Shown in pieces: positions 18,486-27,254 of a stretch of DNA of 60,303 bases. Source of the DNA: an uncultured Pelagibacteraceae bacterium (GTDB taxonomy: Bacteria > Pseudomonadota > Alphaproteobacteria > Pelagibacterales > Pelagibacteraceae); the NCBI GenBank assembly GCA_902571055.1, contig CACGAM010000003.1:66070-126372 (forward strand). The letters are read 5' to 3'. The notes below the pieces were generated by a model. The model was not told the DNA's origin, did no database searches, and saw nothing but the letters and a program-made list of their open reading frames with translations. How positions within the stretch are numbered: position 1 is the stretch's first letter; each line of letters opens with the position of its first letter. A program made the position numbers and the translations under genes.

Positions 18486-20591
18486 ATGGATACTATAAGC
18501 GAAACAATTCTTCTCTATACTATATTTGCTGGAATTTTATCAATTGTTTACGGTTTTTTTACAGGTAAAAATATTCTTAATTCAAGTTCAGGTAATTCTA
18601 AAATGCAAGAAATAGCTTCTGCAATTCAAGTTGGTGCTAAAGCATATTTAAATAGACAATACAAGACTATAGCAATCGTTGGTATTGTTGTACTTATAAT
18701 TATAAGTATTGCTTTCAGTCCGTTAGTTGGTTTAGGTTATTTAATCGGTGCTTCCTTATCAGGTATCGCAGGATATATTGGAATGCTTGTTTCAGTTCAA
18801 GCAAATGTTCGAACTGCAGAGGCATCTAGAAAAGGATTAACACATGGATTAAATGTTGCTTTCAAATCAGGAGCAGTAACTGGAATGTTAGTAGCTGGTT
18901 TAGCGTTACTTTCGATTTCAGTTTATTATTACATTCTATTAAAATTCAATACTGATGAAAGAGAAATAGTTAATGCATTAGTTGCTTTGGGTTTTGGTGC
19001 ATCCTTAATATCAATTTTTGCTCGATTGGGTGGGGGTATCTTTACTAAAGGTGCTGATGTTGGTGCAGATCTTGTAGGGAAAGTTGAAGCAGGTATACCA
19101 GAGGACGATCCTAGAAACCCTGCTGTGATTGCTGATAATGTTGGAGATAATGTTGGTGACTGTGCAGGAATGGCTGCAGATCTATTTGAGACTTACGCAG
19201 TTACGATAGTTGCAACGATGGTATTGGCTTCTATTTTTTTCCAAAATGATATGAGCATGATGTTATATCCTTTAACAATTGGTGGTGCTTGTATCATTAC
19301 CTCTATTTTGGGTACATATTTTGTAAGGCTAGGCAAAAGCAAGAATGTTATGGGTGCCTTGTATAAAGGTTTTATAGTAACAGCTATTTCATCATTAATT
19401 GTTTTATATCCCTTAACGGATTATGTAATTGGTTTTGACAATATTTATTCAGTTGGAAAAAAAACATTTAATGGAACAAGTTTATATTACTGTGGAGTTA
19501 TTGGTCTTGTAATAACCGGCTTAATTATATGGATTACCGAATATTATACTGGCACAAATTATAGACCCGTAAAAAGTGTTGCTAAATCATCCACAACTGG
19601 ACACGGAACAAATGTAATTCAAGGTCTAGCAGTATCTATGGAGGCAACAGCAATACCAGCTTTAATTATAGTTGCTGGTATTTTATTAACAAATTCAATT
19701 GCGGGACTTTATGGAATAGCTATAGCTGTTACAACTATGTTGGCTTTAGCTGGAATGGTTGTTGCATTAGATGCTTATGGACCTGTCACTGATAATGCTG
19801 GTGGAATAGCTGAAATGTCTAAATTACCAAATAACGTTAGAAAAACTACAGATGCTTTAGATGCAGTTGGAAACACAACAAAAGCAGTAACTAAGGGATA
19901 TGCTATTGGGTCAGCAGGTTTAGGAGCATTAGTTCTTTTTGCTGCTTACACAGAAGATATAAAACATTTCTCTAAAATTTCAGGTTCGAAACTTGAGGGT
20001 GTAGTCGTAACCTTTGATTTATCAAATCCATATGTTGTAGTTGGTCTATTAATAGGTGGAATGTTACCTTATTTATTTGGTTCAATGGGTATGCAGGCAG
20101 TTGGAAGAGCTGGCGGAGCAGTAGTTGTTGAAGTAAGAAGACAATTTAAAAAATTTCCAGGCATTATGAAGAAAACTCAAAAGCCTGATTACGCAAAATT
20201 AGTTGATCTTTTAACGATAGCTGCAATTAAAGAAATGATCATACCTTCTTTATTACCAGTTTTATCACCAATAGTTTTATACTTTGTAATATTTTTAATT
20301 GGTGGCCAGGTTGCAGCATTAGCGTCTGTCGGTGCAATGTTATTGGGTGTAATTATAACTGGATTGTTTGTTGCTGTATCAATGACTGCTGGTGGTGGTG
20401 CATGGGATAATGCAAAGAAATATATTGAAGATGGAAATTTTGGTGGAAAAGGATCTGAAGCACATAAAGCTGCTGTTACCGGTGATACTGTAGGAGATCC
20501 TTATAAAGATACTGCAGGTCCTGCCGTTAATCCTATGATCAAAATAACTAATATCGTAGCCTTATTATTACTTGCAGTAATCGCTTCTTAA
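18486..20591 (+). CDS. hppA: Membrane-bound proton-translocating pyrophosphatase, K+-independent type
   Basis: A 701-residue polytopic pump that couples hydrolysis of pyrophosphate to proton export. [19 protein letters not shown] (about 188-206) and [19 protein letters not shown] are the substrate-binding motifs. In [10 protein letters not shown], Lys466 and Thr469 replace the Ala and Gly that mark K+-dependent enzymes, which predicts a K+-independent proton pump. A weak ribosome-binding site (AAAGGA) lies upstream of the ATG. The gene ends convergently two bases from bamE. Such a pump would recover energy from biosynthetic pyrophosphate; that role here is inference. Confidence 0.97.
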   Translation: MDTISETILLYTIFAGILSIVYGFFTGKNILNSSSGNSKMQEIASAIQVGAKAYLNRQYKTIAIVGIVVLIIISIAFSPLVGLGYLIGASLSGIAGYIGMLVSVQANVRTAEASRKGLTHGLNVAFKSGAVTGMLVAGLALLSISVYYYILLKFNTDEREIVNALVALGFGASLISIFARLGGGIFTKGADVGADLVGKVEAGIPEDDPRNPAVIADNVGDNVGDCAGMAADLFETYAVTIVATMVLASIFFQNDMSMMLYPLTIGGACIITSILGTYFVRLGKSKNVMGALYKGFIVTAISSLIVLYPLTDYVIGFDNIYSVGKKTFNGTSLYYCGVIGLVITGLIIWITEYYTGTNYRPVKSVAKSSTTGHGTNVIQGLAVSMEATAIPALIIVAGILLTNSIAGLYGIAIAVTTMLALAGMVVALDAYGPVTDNAGGIAEMSKLPNNVRKTTDALDAVGNTTKAVTKGYAIGSAGLGALVLFAAYTEDIKHFSKISGSKLEGVVVTFDLSNPYVVVGLLIGGMLPYLFGSMGMQAVGRAGGAVVVEVRRQFKKFPGIMKKTQKPDYAKLVDLLTIAAIKEMIIPSLLPVLSPIVLYFVIFLIGGQVAALASVGAMLLGVIITGLFVAVSMTAGGGAWDNAKKYIEDGNFGGKGSEAHKAAVTGDTVGDPYKDTAGPAVNPMIKITNIVALLLLAVIAS

Positions 20592-20593
20592 AA

Positions 20594-21055
20594 TTATTTT
20601 TTTGATTTTGTTCTTTCTATAGGTGAATTTATTTTATGTCTTAAACTTGTTAATAGATTATAGACATAAGAATTTTTTTGATAACCGCTTGATGTAATCT
20701 TTTCACTAAATTCAATCTCATTCATTTTAGCTAAGTCATAAAAATTTTTTGTTTTAATTAAACCTAAATCATCAAGTTGTAATATTAAAATGTTATTTTT
20801 TTCCATATTTCTTTTACCTAATTTAAAAATGGATGTACTAGTTTTTTTTGTTTCTATGTATACCCAAATATTATCATCAAAAGAGCTTTTGGTAGATGGT
20901 GGCCCTAAAATTTCTAAAACATCATTTTTATTTGATTTATTAACAACTATATCCTTGGATTTACTTTTAATAAAACTTGTACCGTGATTTTTAACCACTT
21001 TATTAGTGCTGCAACTTGATATAAGTATAAATATAATAAGTAAAATAATTTTCAT
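20594..21055 (-). CDS. bamE: Outer membrane assembly lipoprotein BamE
   Basis: A 153-residue SmpA/OmlA-type lipoprotein of the beta-barrel assembly machinery. A signal peptide ends in the lipobox LISSC with Cys15. NKNDVLEILGPPSTKSSFDDNIWVYIET is the SmpA signature, and a strand ending ILILQLDDLGLI follows. The start codon is back to back with that of the next gene: CATATG at 21053-21058 holds both. Neither divergent gene therefore has an upstream leader outside the other's coding sequence. Confidence 0.9.
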   Translation of the reverse strand: MKIILLIIFILISSCSTNKVVKNHGTSFIKSKSKDIVVNKSNKNDVLEILGPPSTKSSFDDNIWVYIETKKTSTSIFKLGKRNMEKNNILILQLDDLGLIKTKNFYDLAKMNEIEFSEKITSSGYQKNSYVYNLLTSLRHKINSPIERTKSKK

Positions 21056-21526
21056 ATGAGTGATAATTATATAAATATTTACAATAATTTAATTAATTTA
21101 ACTAGAAATAAATTATTATATAAAAATCTCAATAGTGAGGAAACTTTTTCTATAAGATTAACATTTTATCTTATTCATTTTGCTTTTTTTCTTAAAATAT
21201 ACAAGAATGAGGAAAAAAAGTTATTACAAAAAATATATGATTTTAATTTTAGGCAATTAGAAATTTCTATTAGAGAAATAGGTTATGGCGATGTTTCAAT
21301 CAATAAAAAAATGAAAGATTATCTTAACTTATTTCATAAACTAATATTAGAAATAGAGGATTGGGAAGACAAAGATAATAATAAAAAAAAAGAATTTTTT
21401 TTAAATTATGTTGATATGAACTCAAATACAGCTTTTTTTGTTGATTATTTTGATAAATATATAAATTTGTTAAAAAAAAACTCTTTAAATTCATTCTTAA
21501 ACAATATAATAAAATCGGATATTTAA
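21056..21526 (+). CDS. Ubiquinol-cytochrome c chaperone family protein (CBP3-like)
   Basis: A 156-residue helical protein. [16 protein letters not shown] and [19 protein letters not shown] match the ubiquinol-cytochrome c chaperone fold (CBP3 in mitochondria). The family assists assembly of the cytochrome bc1 complex. In alphaproteobacteria it usually sits next to bamE and upstream of rpmF and plsX, as it does here. Its divergent partner bamE starts at the adjacent base. The function in this organism is inferred from family and context. Confidence 0.8.
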   Translation: MSDNYINIYNNLINLTRNKLLYKNLNSEETFSIRLTFYLIHFAFFLKIYKNEEKKLLQKIYDFNFRQLEISIREIGYGDVSINKKMKDYLNLFHKLILEIEDWEDKDNNKKKEFFLNYVDMNSNTAFFVDYFDKYINLLKKNSLNSFLNNIIKSDI

Positions 21527-21528
21527 CT

Positions 21529-21708
21529 ATGGCAGTACCAAAACGAAAAACAACAAAATCTAGAACTGGCAAGAGAAGATCTCATATACGTCATTCTCCA
21601 AAGAATATTATAGAGGATAAGAAAAGTGGAGAATATAGGCTATCTCATCATATGGATTTAAAAACTGGTTTTTATAAAGGTAGACAAGTTTTAGACCCCA
21701 AAGAGTAA
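21529..21708 (+). CDS. rpmF: 50S ribosomal protein L32
   Basis: A 59-residue basic protein starting at ATG 21529, two bases after the previous stop, and ending with TAA at 21706-21708. [19 protein letters not shown] is the L32 N terminus, and [20 protein letters not shown] the C-terminal part. It has no cysteines, so it is the zinc-free form, as is common in proteobacteria. The rpmF-plsX pairing is widely conserved. Confidence 0.96.
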   Translation: MAVPKRKTTKSRTGKRRSHIRHSPKNIIEDKKSGEYRLSHHMDLKTGFYKGRQVLDPKE

Positions 21709-21711
21709 AAT

Positions 21712-22716
21712 ATGTTAACTCCAATTAGAATTGCAGTAGATGCAATGGGTGGAGACAATTCACCTGAAAAAGTTATCAGAGGTATTTCTTTACATTCTAA
21801 AAAGAAAGAAGCAATATTTTATAATATTTTTGGTGATGTAGATAAAATCTCTAAATTTATAGATAAATACCCTATAAAACAAAATTACAAACTATTCGAT
21901 ACTAAAGAAAAAATATCTAATGAAGATACCGCTCTTTCAGCCGCAAAAAAAGGAAAGAATACAAGTATGTGGAAAGCAATTGATAGTGTTAAGTTTAAAG
22001 AATCTGATGTTGTAATATCAGCAGGTAATACAGGAGCACTTTTTGTCATTGCTAAATTAAACATACCTATGATTGAAAACATCGATAAGCCAGCCTTATC
22101 AGCATTGTGGCCTAATAAATTTGGTATGAATGTTGTTCTAGATTTAGGAGCCAACATAGAATGTAATGAAAAAAATTTAATTGATTTTAGTTTGATGGGT
22201 GCAGCTTTACATAAATCTTTATTTCCACATGAAGCTTCCAAAGTTTCGTTATTAAATATTGGTTCAGAGGAAATAAAAGGAAATTCAACAATTAAAAATA
22301 CATATAAAGAACTTTCAAATAAAAAAAATCCTATATACGATTTTTGTGGCTATATAGAAGGTAATCAAATCATGGATGGTAATGTTAATGTTATTGTTAC
22401 TGATGGATTTACTGGAAACGTAGCTTTAAAAACAGCTGAAGGTACTGCAAATTTTATAACAAATGAATTAAAAAATGCATTAAGTGGAAATATAATAGGA
22501 AAAATTTCTTCTTTTCTAAATATTAAAAATTTAAAAAAGTTTAAAGAAAAATTAGATCCTAGACTATATAATGGAGCAATACTTCTTGGACTTAATTCAC
22601 CAGTGATAAAAAGTCATGGAGGAACTGATTATATTGGATTTGCAAACTCTCTAGGAGTATGTGAAAAAATTATTGAGGGTAAATTGATAGAAAAGATTAA
22701 AAATAATATTTTATAA
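21712..22716 (+). CDS. plsX: Phosphate acyltransferase PlsX
   Basis: A 334-residue enzyme that makes acyl-phosphate from acyl-ACP for phospholipid synthesis. IAVDAMGGDNSPEKVIRG is the diagnostic N terminus. SAGNTGALFVIAKL and VTDGFTGNVALKTAEGTA are core motifs, and GGTDYIGFANSLG lies near the C terminus. It starts three bases after rpmF. The gene fabH, which normally follows plsX, is not here; ihfA follows directly. Confidence 0.96.
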   Translation: MLTPIRIAVDAMGGDNSPEKVIRGISLHSKKKEAIFYNIFGDVDKISKFIDKYPIKQNYKLFDTKEKISNEDTALSAAKKGKNTSMWKAIDSVKFKESDVVISAGNTGALFVIAKLNIPMIENIDKPALSALWPNKFGMNVVLDLGANIECNEKNLIDFSLMGAALHKSLFPHEASKVSLLNIGSEEIKGNSTIKNTYKELSNKKNPIYDFCGYIEGNQIMDGNVNVIVTDGFTGNVALKTAEGTANFITNELKNALSGNIIGKISSFLNIKNLKKFKEKLDPRLYNGAILLGLNSPVIKSHGGTDYIGFANSLGVCEKIIEGKLIEKIKNNIL

Positions 22717-22717
22717 T

Positions 22718-23008
22718 ATGAGAGATAACCTCACTAAAAAAGAGATAATAAACTCTTTATATATGCAAATAGGTTATTCAAAAAAAATTTGTGAAGCATT
22801 AATTGATGATTTTTTTGACATATTATTAGAAAATTTGATTAAAAACCAAAAAGTTAAAATTTCTGGTTTTGGAACCTTTTTTCTAAAATATAAAAGAGAG
22901 AGAATTGGCAGAAATCCTAAAACTAAAGAAAAAGCAACCATAAGTCCAAGAAATGTTATAATATTTAAGGCATCAAAAGATTTTAAGAAATATATAAATA
23001 GTGAATAA
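22718..23008 (+). CDS. ihfA: Integration host factor alpha subunit
   Basis: A 96-residue DNA-bending protein of the HU/IHF family. ISGFGTFFLKYKRERIGRNPKTKEKATISPR is split here as GFGTFFLKYKRERIGRNPKT with the conserved Asn-Pro of the DNA-intercalating arm, then ATISPRNVIIFKASKDFK. The neighbourhood (plsX upstream, a MerR-type regulator downstream) identifies it as the alpha subunit rather than HU. It overlaps the next gene by eight bases. Confidence 0.9.
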   Translation: MRDNLTKKEIINSLYMQIGYSKKICEALIDDFFDILLENLIKNQKVKISGFGTFFLKYKRERIGRNPKTKEKATISPRNVIIFKASKDFKKYINSE

Positions 23009-23363
23009 CAATAACCAAAAATACAAAACAATTGGAGAGGTTGCTATTATTTTAGGTTTAAAAAAAAATGATGGAAAACCTAATACACACACATTAAGAT
23101 TTTGGGAAAAACAATTCAAAATTGTTAAACCTAAAATTTTTAATACTAGAAGATACTACAATATTGAAACTATAAAAATTTTAAAAAAAATTAAATTTCT
23201 TTTAAAAGAAAAAGGCATGACCATAGAGGGTGCAAAAAATCAAATTAATTCGGAGAAAACAATAGTTGACGAAAAGAATATTTCAAATATAAATAATTCT
23301 GAAAATATTAAATTTAAATTAAAAAAAATATCTAAATTAATTAAAGAATTAAAAAATAATTAA
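23001..23363 (+). CDS. MerR family transcriptional regulator
   Basis: A 120-residue protein with a winged helix-turn-helix domain at the N terminus: TIGEVAIILGL, HTLRFWEKQFKIVKPK and TRRYYNIETIKIL. A short coiled segment follows in place of a large effector domain. The start is probably GTG at 23001, inside ihfA. The ihfA-merR order is conserved in proteobacteria, but the regulon is not known from sequence. There are no cysteine metal ligands, so it is not a metal sensor of the classical kind. Confidence 0.85.
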   Translation: MNNNNQKYKTIGEVAIILGLKKNDGKPNTHTLRFWEKQFKIVKPKIFNTRRYYNIETIKILKKIKFLLKEKGMTIEGAKNQINSEKTIVDEKNISNINNSENIKFKLKKISKLIKELKNN

Positions 23364-23555
23364 ATGGCAAAAAAAACACACGTCAAAGTTAGATTAGTCC
23401 CTGAGTCAAAACCAGATAGTCCCTTTTTTTACTATGTAAAAAAACCAGCCGGTGGAGAAAAGGCTAAGATTAAATTAAAAGCTAAAAAGTACAATCCAAG
23501 TACTAGAAAACATGAGATATTTGTGGAAAAAAAATTGCCACCTCATAGTAAATAA
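23364..23555 (+). CDS. rpmG: 50S ribosomal protein L33
   Basis: A 63-residue basic protein beginning MAKKTHVKVRLVPES and containing FYYVKKPAGGEKAKIKLKAKKYNPSTRKHEIFVEKK in shorter recognisable pieces (YYVKK, KYNPSTRKHEIF). It follows the L33 pattern, lacks the zinc cysteines, and is a little longer than the usual 50-55 residues. It starts immediately after the MerR-type gene and ends one base before the convergent chorismate mutase gene. Confidence 0.92.
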   Translation: MAKKTHVKVRLVPESKPDSPFFYYVKKPAGGEKAKIKLKAKKYNPSTRKHEIFVEKKLPPHSK

Positions 23556-23846
23556 TTACTTACTTTTAAAATTTCTTCTTTCATAATCAATGTATGATTT
23601 AATCATGTTTTTCCAAATATTATTAGTTATTTTAGGATCAATTTTATTTTTAATTGACTTTTTTTTTATTCTGTTCAAGATTATTTTTATTCTTTTCTTA
23701 TCAACTATTTGATATTTGTAGTCTTTAAGCTTTAAAACCTGTTTAACAATTGATGTTCTTTTTTTAATAATCTTCAGTAATATATTATCTAGAGAATCAA
23801 GCTCATTTCTCAATTTATTTAATTTTTTTTTTTTAATAGGCGACAT
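23556..23846 (-). CDS. Chorismate mutase, AroQ type
   Basis: A 96-residue all-helical enzyme converting chorismate to prephenate for phenylalanine and tyrosine. LNKLRNELDSLDNILLKIIKKRTSIVKQVLKLK matches the first helix of AroQ in pieces (LRNELDSLDNILLKII, with the conserved Arg and Lys). The later helix carries the weaker second half of the motif. It is monofunctional, with no dehydratase or dehydrogenase domain attached. It ends back to back with rpmG. Confidence 0.85.
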   Translation of the reverse strand: MSPIKKKKLNKLRNELDSLDNILLKIIKKRTSIVKQVLKLKDYKYQIVDKKRIKIILNRIKKKSIKNKIDPKITNNIWKNMIKSYIDYERRNFKSK

Positions 23847-23883
23847 TTATTCAATTGGAATATCATAAATTTATTATATCAAA

Positions 23884-24906
23884 ATGACTATGTACATAGA
23901 TAATTCAAAATTAAAAGTCCATATTTCATTGTGGTTAGGCTCCATGTTTTGGCTTATATCAATTATGATTATTGTGGGTGGACTTACTAGGTTAACCGAC
24001 TCTGGTCTTTCTATTACTAAATGGCAATTATTTTCTGGTATTTTACCACCATTAAATGAAAATGATTGGGTTCAATATTTTAACTTGTACAAGGAAATAC
24101 CTGAATTTAAGTTACAAAATTATTCTATGACTATGAACGAATTTAAAATTATTTTTTGGTGGGAGTGGATACATAGATTTTTAGGAAGATTAATAGGTCT
24201 AGCTTATTTAATTCCATTAATTTATTTTTCTTTTAAGATAAAATTCAAATATTTAATTAATTTATATATAATATTTTTTCTAATTTGTTTTCAGGGTTTT
24301 GTAGGATGGTACATGGTTTCAAGTGGTCTTGTTGATAGGGTCGATGTGAGTCACTATAGACTTTCATTACATTTATTAATAGCTTTTTTAATACTCTCTT
24401 TAATTTTTTGGAATTATCTTAAATTAAAGGAAATTGAAGTTCTTGAAAAACGTTTAAACTTTTTTTTTCCTTTTATTTTTTTAATTCTTATATTTTGGCA
24501 AATTTCAATAGGAGCTTTTGTTTCTGGAATGGATGCTGGCACTATATACAATTCATGGCCACTGATGGGTAATTCTTATTTTCCTGACGATAATGCTATA
24601 TTAAATATATTTAAAATTTCAGCATTTAATGATCCATCATTAGTTCAGTTTATGCATAGAAATCTTGCATATTTAATTTCAATTTTTTATATGATTATTC
24701 TGTACAAAATTTATAAAAATAATATCTTTGGTTTAAAAAAGGTTGTTTATTTACTTGGTGTTCTATTATTAATACAAATTGTTCTTGGAATATTTACTTT
24801 ATTATATGGTGCACAGATTGGATTTGCATCTATGCACCAAATAAGTTCTATATTTTTAGTTAGTTCAAGTATTTATTTGCTCTATAAAAATCTAAAAACT
24901 AACTAA
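23884..24906 (+). CDS. ctaA: Haem A synthase (COX15/CtaA family)
   Basis: A 340-residue membrane protein with about eight hydrophobic segments that oxidises haem O to haem A for cytochrome c oxidase. GGLTRLTDSGLSITKWQL is the signature after the first segment. Conserved His residues occur in WWEWIHRFLGRLIG, YRLSLHLLIA, FMHRNLAYL and SMHQISSIF. ATG at 23884 is used; a second ATG lies two codons on. Its last bases overlap the convergent metY gene. Confidence 0.95.
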   Translation: MTMYIDNSKLKVHISLWLGSMFWLISIMIIVGGLTRLTDSGLSITKWQLFSGILPPLNENDWVQYFNLYKEIPEFKLQNYSMTMNEFKIIFWWEWIHRFLGRLIGLAYLIPLIYFSFKIKFKYLINLYIIFFLICFQGFVGWYMVSSGLVDRVDVSHYRLSLHLLIAFLILSLIFWNYLKLKEIEVLEKRLNFFFPFIFLILIFWQISIGAFVSGMDAGTIYNSWPLMGNSYFPDDNAILNIFKISAFNDPSLVQFMHRNLAYLISIFYMIILYKIYKNNIFGLKKVVYLLGVLLLIQIVLGIFTLLYGAQIGFASMHQISSIFLVSSSIYLLYKNLKTN

Positions 24907-26224
24907 CTGCTTTTAAACCTGGTTTGCCTGATGCAGTTAATGCTTGCTCTAAATCAGCAATTATATCATCGGGGTGCTCAATACCTATTGATAATCTAAC
25001 ATAACCAGGTGTTACACCAGCAGCTAACAGCTCTTCTTCAGTCAACTGACTATGAGTAGTGGTAGCAGGATGAATAGCTAAGCTTCTAGCGTCACCAATA
25101 TTTGCAACATGGTAGAACATTTTAAGTGCTTCAATAAATTTCTTACCAGCTTCAACTCCTCCTTTTACCTCTATTCCTACTAGTGCTCCATTTCCACCTT
25201 TGAAATATTTTTTGGCCCTATCTCCAACAGCTCCTTTATGAAGAGTTGGATATATAACTCTTGTCACGCTTTTATGTTTTGATAAAAAATCAACAACTTT
25301 TTCAGCATTTGAACAGTGCTGTTTCATTCTAAGCGGAGCTGTTTCAAGACCTTGAATTATTCCCCAGGCATTATCAGGAGCTAATGGTGCACCTAAGTCA
25401 CGTAATAAACATACTCTAGCTCTGACTGCAAAAGCTACGTTTGCTCCAGTTAATTGTGGTACTACCTCTCCCCATACAGCACCTCCATAACTTGCATCAG
25501 GTTCATTAAATAAAGGTTGTCTTTTTGGATCAGTAGTCCAATCAAAATTACCTCCATCTACTAAACATCCACCAATTACAGTTCCATGACCTCCAATAAA
25601 TTTAGTTAACGAATGAACAACAACAGCCGCTCCGTGATCTAACGGCTTACAAATAACTGGTGCTGCAGTATTATCCATTATAAGTGGGATATTATGTTTT
25701 CTTCCAATATCTGATACTTCCTTAATTGGAAATACTCTTAAATAAGGATTAGGAAGCGTTTCTGCATAAAAACAACGAGTTTTCTCATCAACTAACTTTT
25801 CAAAGTTTTTTGGATCAGATGGATCTGCATATCTACATTCTATTCCAAGTTTTTTGAGCGTATGAGTAAATAAGTTTACAGTTCCACCATAAAGATCTGT
25901 AGAACTTATAAAATTATCCCCTGACTGACAGACATTCATAATTGCGAATGTAGATGCAGCTTGACCTGAACCTACTGTAACGCAAGCTAATCCATTTTCT
26001 AATGCAGCAACTCTTTTTTCTAAAACATCGTTTGTTGGGTTCATTATTCTAGTATAAATGTTTCCAAATTCTTTTAGACCAAATAAATTTGCAGCATGAT
26101 CAGTATTATTAAACTGATATGAGGTTGTTCTGTATATTGGTACTGCTACAGCAGTAGTAGAGGGATCGCTTCTATAATCTCCTCCGTGTAAAGCTATAGT
26201 CTCTGGGTTTTTTGATTTAGACAT
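24899..26224 (-). CDS. metY: O-acetylhomoserine sulfhydrylase (aminocarboxypropyltransferase)
   Basis: A 441-residue PLP enzyme of the Cys/Met-metabolism family that makes homocysteine, or methionine from methanethiol, from O-acetylhomoserine. The PLP lysine lies in VVHSLTKFIGGHGTVIGG. PETIALHGGDYRSDPSTTAVAVP is the usual start region in pieces (ALHGGDYR, AVAVPIYRTTSY). A strong ribosome-binding site, AAAGGAG, lies at 26231-26237 on the minus strand. The leader between this gene and its promoter looks like a SAM-responsive element, which would fit control of methionine supply. Confidence 0.96.
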   Translation of the reverse strand: MSKSKNPETIALHGGDYRSDPSTTAVAVPIYRTTSYQFNNTDHAANLFGLKEFGNIYTRIMNPTNDVLEKRVAALENGLACVTVGSGQAASTFAIMNVCQSGDNFISSTDLYGGTVNLFTHTLKKLGIECRYADPSDPKNFEKLVDEKTRCFYAETLPNPYLRVFPIKEVSDIGRKHNIPLIMDNTAAPVICKPLDHGAAVVVHSLTKFIGGHGTVIGGCLVDGGNFDWTTDPKRQPLFNEPDASYGGAVWGEVVPQLTGANVAFAVRARVCLLRDLGAPLAPDNAWGIIQGLETAPLRMKQHCSNAEKVVDFLSKHKSVTRVIYPTLHKGAVGDRAKKYFKGGNGALVGIEVKGGVEAGKKFIEALKMFYHVANIGDARSLAIHPATTTHSQLTEEELLAAGVTPGYVRLSIGIEHPDDIIADLEQALTASGKPGLKAVS

Positions 26225-26300
26225 TATTATCTCCTTTGACTTTGTTAAATTACAATTCTATTATAAATTTTGCACCAGGTTCAAGGTTAAAAAAGACCAC
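26225..26300 (-). promoter_or_regulatory. Candidate SAM-II/SAM-V-type riboswitch in the metY leader
   Basis: The transcript predicted from the promoter at 26304-26332 has a leader of about 75 bases. Read on the minus strand it contains TTTTTTAACC, then GGTGCAAAATTT, then TTTAACAAAGTCAAAGGAG, which includes the ribosome-binding site. This order resembles the U-rich loop, the UGCA turn and the 3' pseudoknot strand of SAM-II. SAM-V was described from Pelagibacter leaders and shares that core. CCTT in the loop could pair with AAGG of the ribosome-binding site, giving translational shut-off. Seen: sequence and position before a methionine gene. Inferred: ligand and class. I could not draw a convincing P1 stem. 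Confidence 0.5.
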
Positions 26301-26303
26301 TAA

Positions 26304-26332
26304 AATATAGTTTTTTTTAATTAAACCAACAA
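26304..26332 (-). promoter_or_regulatory. Putative metY promoter
   Basis: On the minus strand TTGTTG (26332-26327) is separated by 17 bases from TATATT (26309-26304). Transcription would begin near 26297, at the 5' edge of the candidate riboswitch. The -35 box abuts the -35 box of the divergent rplM promoter. Confidence 0.5.
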
Positions 26333-26360
26333 TTGACTTTATTAATAGATCAAGTATTAA
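26333..26360 (+). promoter_or_regulatory. Putative rplM-rpsI promoter
   Basis: TTGACT (26333-26338), a 16-base spacer, and TATTAA (26355-26360). The expected start site would be only a few bases before the rplM ATG at 26371, giving a nearly leaderless mRNA. No Shine-Dalgarno sequence is visible there. Confidence 0.45.
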
Positions 26361-26370
26361 TCCCGCATTC

Positions 26371-26829
26371 ATGTCAAAATTTTTAAAAAAAAGTGAGTTA
26401 CAAAGCGAGTGGTACGAAATTGATGCTTCAAATGCTGTTGTTGGAAGATTAGCTACAATTATTTCAAAAATAATAAGAGGCAAAAACAAAACTAATTTTA
26501 CACCTCATATGGATAATGGAGATTTTGTTGTAGTAAAGAATATTGAAAACCTAAAGTTTACTGGTAATAAATTTGAGAACAAGAAGTATTATAGGCATAC
26601 AGGTTATCCAGGTGGTATTAAAGAAACCACACCATCAAGATTGTCAAAAAAGAAACCTGATGAAATTTTAAAGCTAGCAGTTAAACGAATGTTGCCAGGA
26701 GGACCTTTGGCTAAAAAACAACTAACAAAACTTAAAATGTATGTTGGAGATAATCATCCGCACTCTGCACAAAATCCAAAAATATTAGATATTTTATCTC
26801 TTAATAAAAAAAACCTAATTAAAAGTTGA
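26371..26829 (+). CDS. rplM: 50S ribosomal protein L13
   Basis: A 152-residue ribosomal protein. WYEIDASNAVVGRLATIIS at the N terminus, RGKNKTNFTPHMDNGDFVVV, YYRHTGYPGGIKE and AVKRMLPGGPLAKKQL are the L13 landmarks. It forms the universal rplM-rpsI pair, with rpsI starting at its stop codon region. It diverges from metY. Confidence 0.98.
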   Translation: MSKFLKKSELQSEWYEIDASNAVVGRLATIISKIIRGKNKTNFTPHMDNGDFVVVKNIENLKFTGNKFENKKYYRHTGYPGGIKETTPSRLSKKKPDEILKLAVKRMLPGGPLAKKQLTKLKMYVGDNHPHSAQNPKILDILSLNKKNLIKS

Positions 26830-26831
26830 AA

Positions 26832-27221
26832 ATGGAAAATTCAAAATACGCAACTGGTAGAAGAAAAACATCTATAGCAAAAGTTTGGTTATCTAAAGGT
26901 TCGGGGAAGATATCAGTAAATGGAAAAGACTTTAAAGAATATTTTAAAAGACCAAATCATCAAATGCAGATCACAAGACCTTTTGAGATAATTAATCAAG
27001 TTACAGATTATGACGTAACTTGTAAAGTAATTGGAGGAGGCATGACCGGACAAGCCGGAGCAATGGTACACGGTATATCTAAAGCTATACTATTGTATGA
27101 TGAAAATTTAAAATCTACATTGAAGAAAGAAAAACTGACCACAAGAGATTCGAGATCTGTTGAAAGAAAAAAATATGGTCACAGAAAAGCAAGAAGAAGT
27201 TTTCAATTTTCTAAAAGATAG
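26832..27221 (+). CDS. rpsI: 30S ribosomal protein S9
   Basis: About 129 residues. YATGRRKTSIAKVWLSKGSG at the N terminus and the basic C-terminal tail YGHRKARRSFQFSKR are diagnostic; that tail reaches the ribosomal P site. ATG at 26832 is preferred over a TTG two codons upstream that overlaps the rplM stop. It is followed after about 30 bases by argC. Confidence 0.97.
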   Translation: MENSKYATGRRKTSIAKVWLSKGSGKISVNGKDFKEYFKRPNHQMQITRPFEIINQVTDYDVTCKVIGGGMTGQAGAMVHGISKAILLYDENLKSTLKKEKLTTRDSRSVERKKYGHRKARRSFQFSKR

Positions 27222-27254
27222 TTTTTTTATTAAATTTCTTTTATATCTATTATA

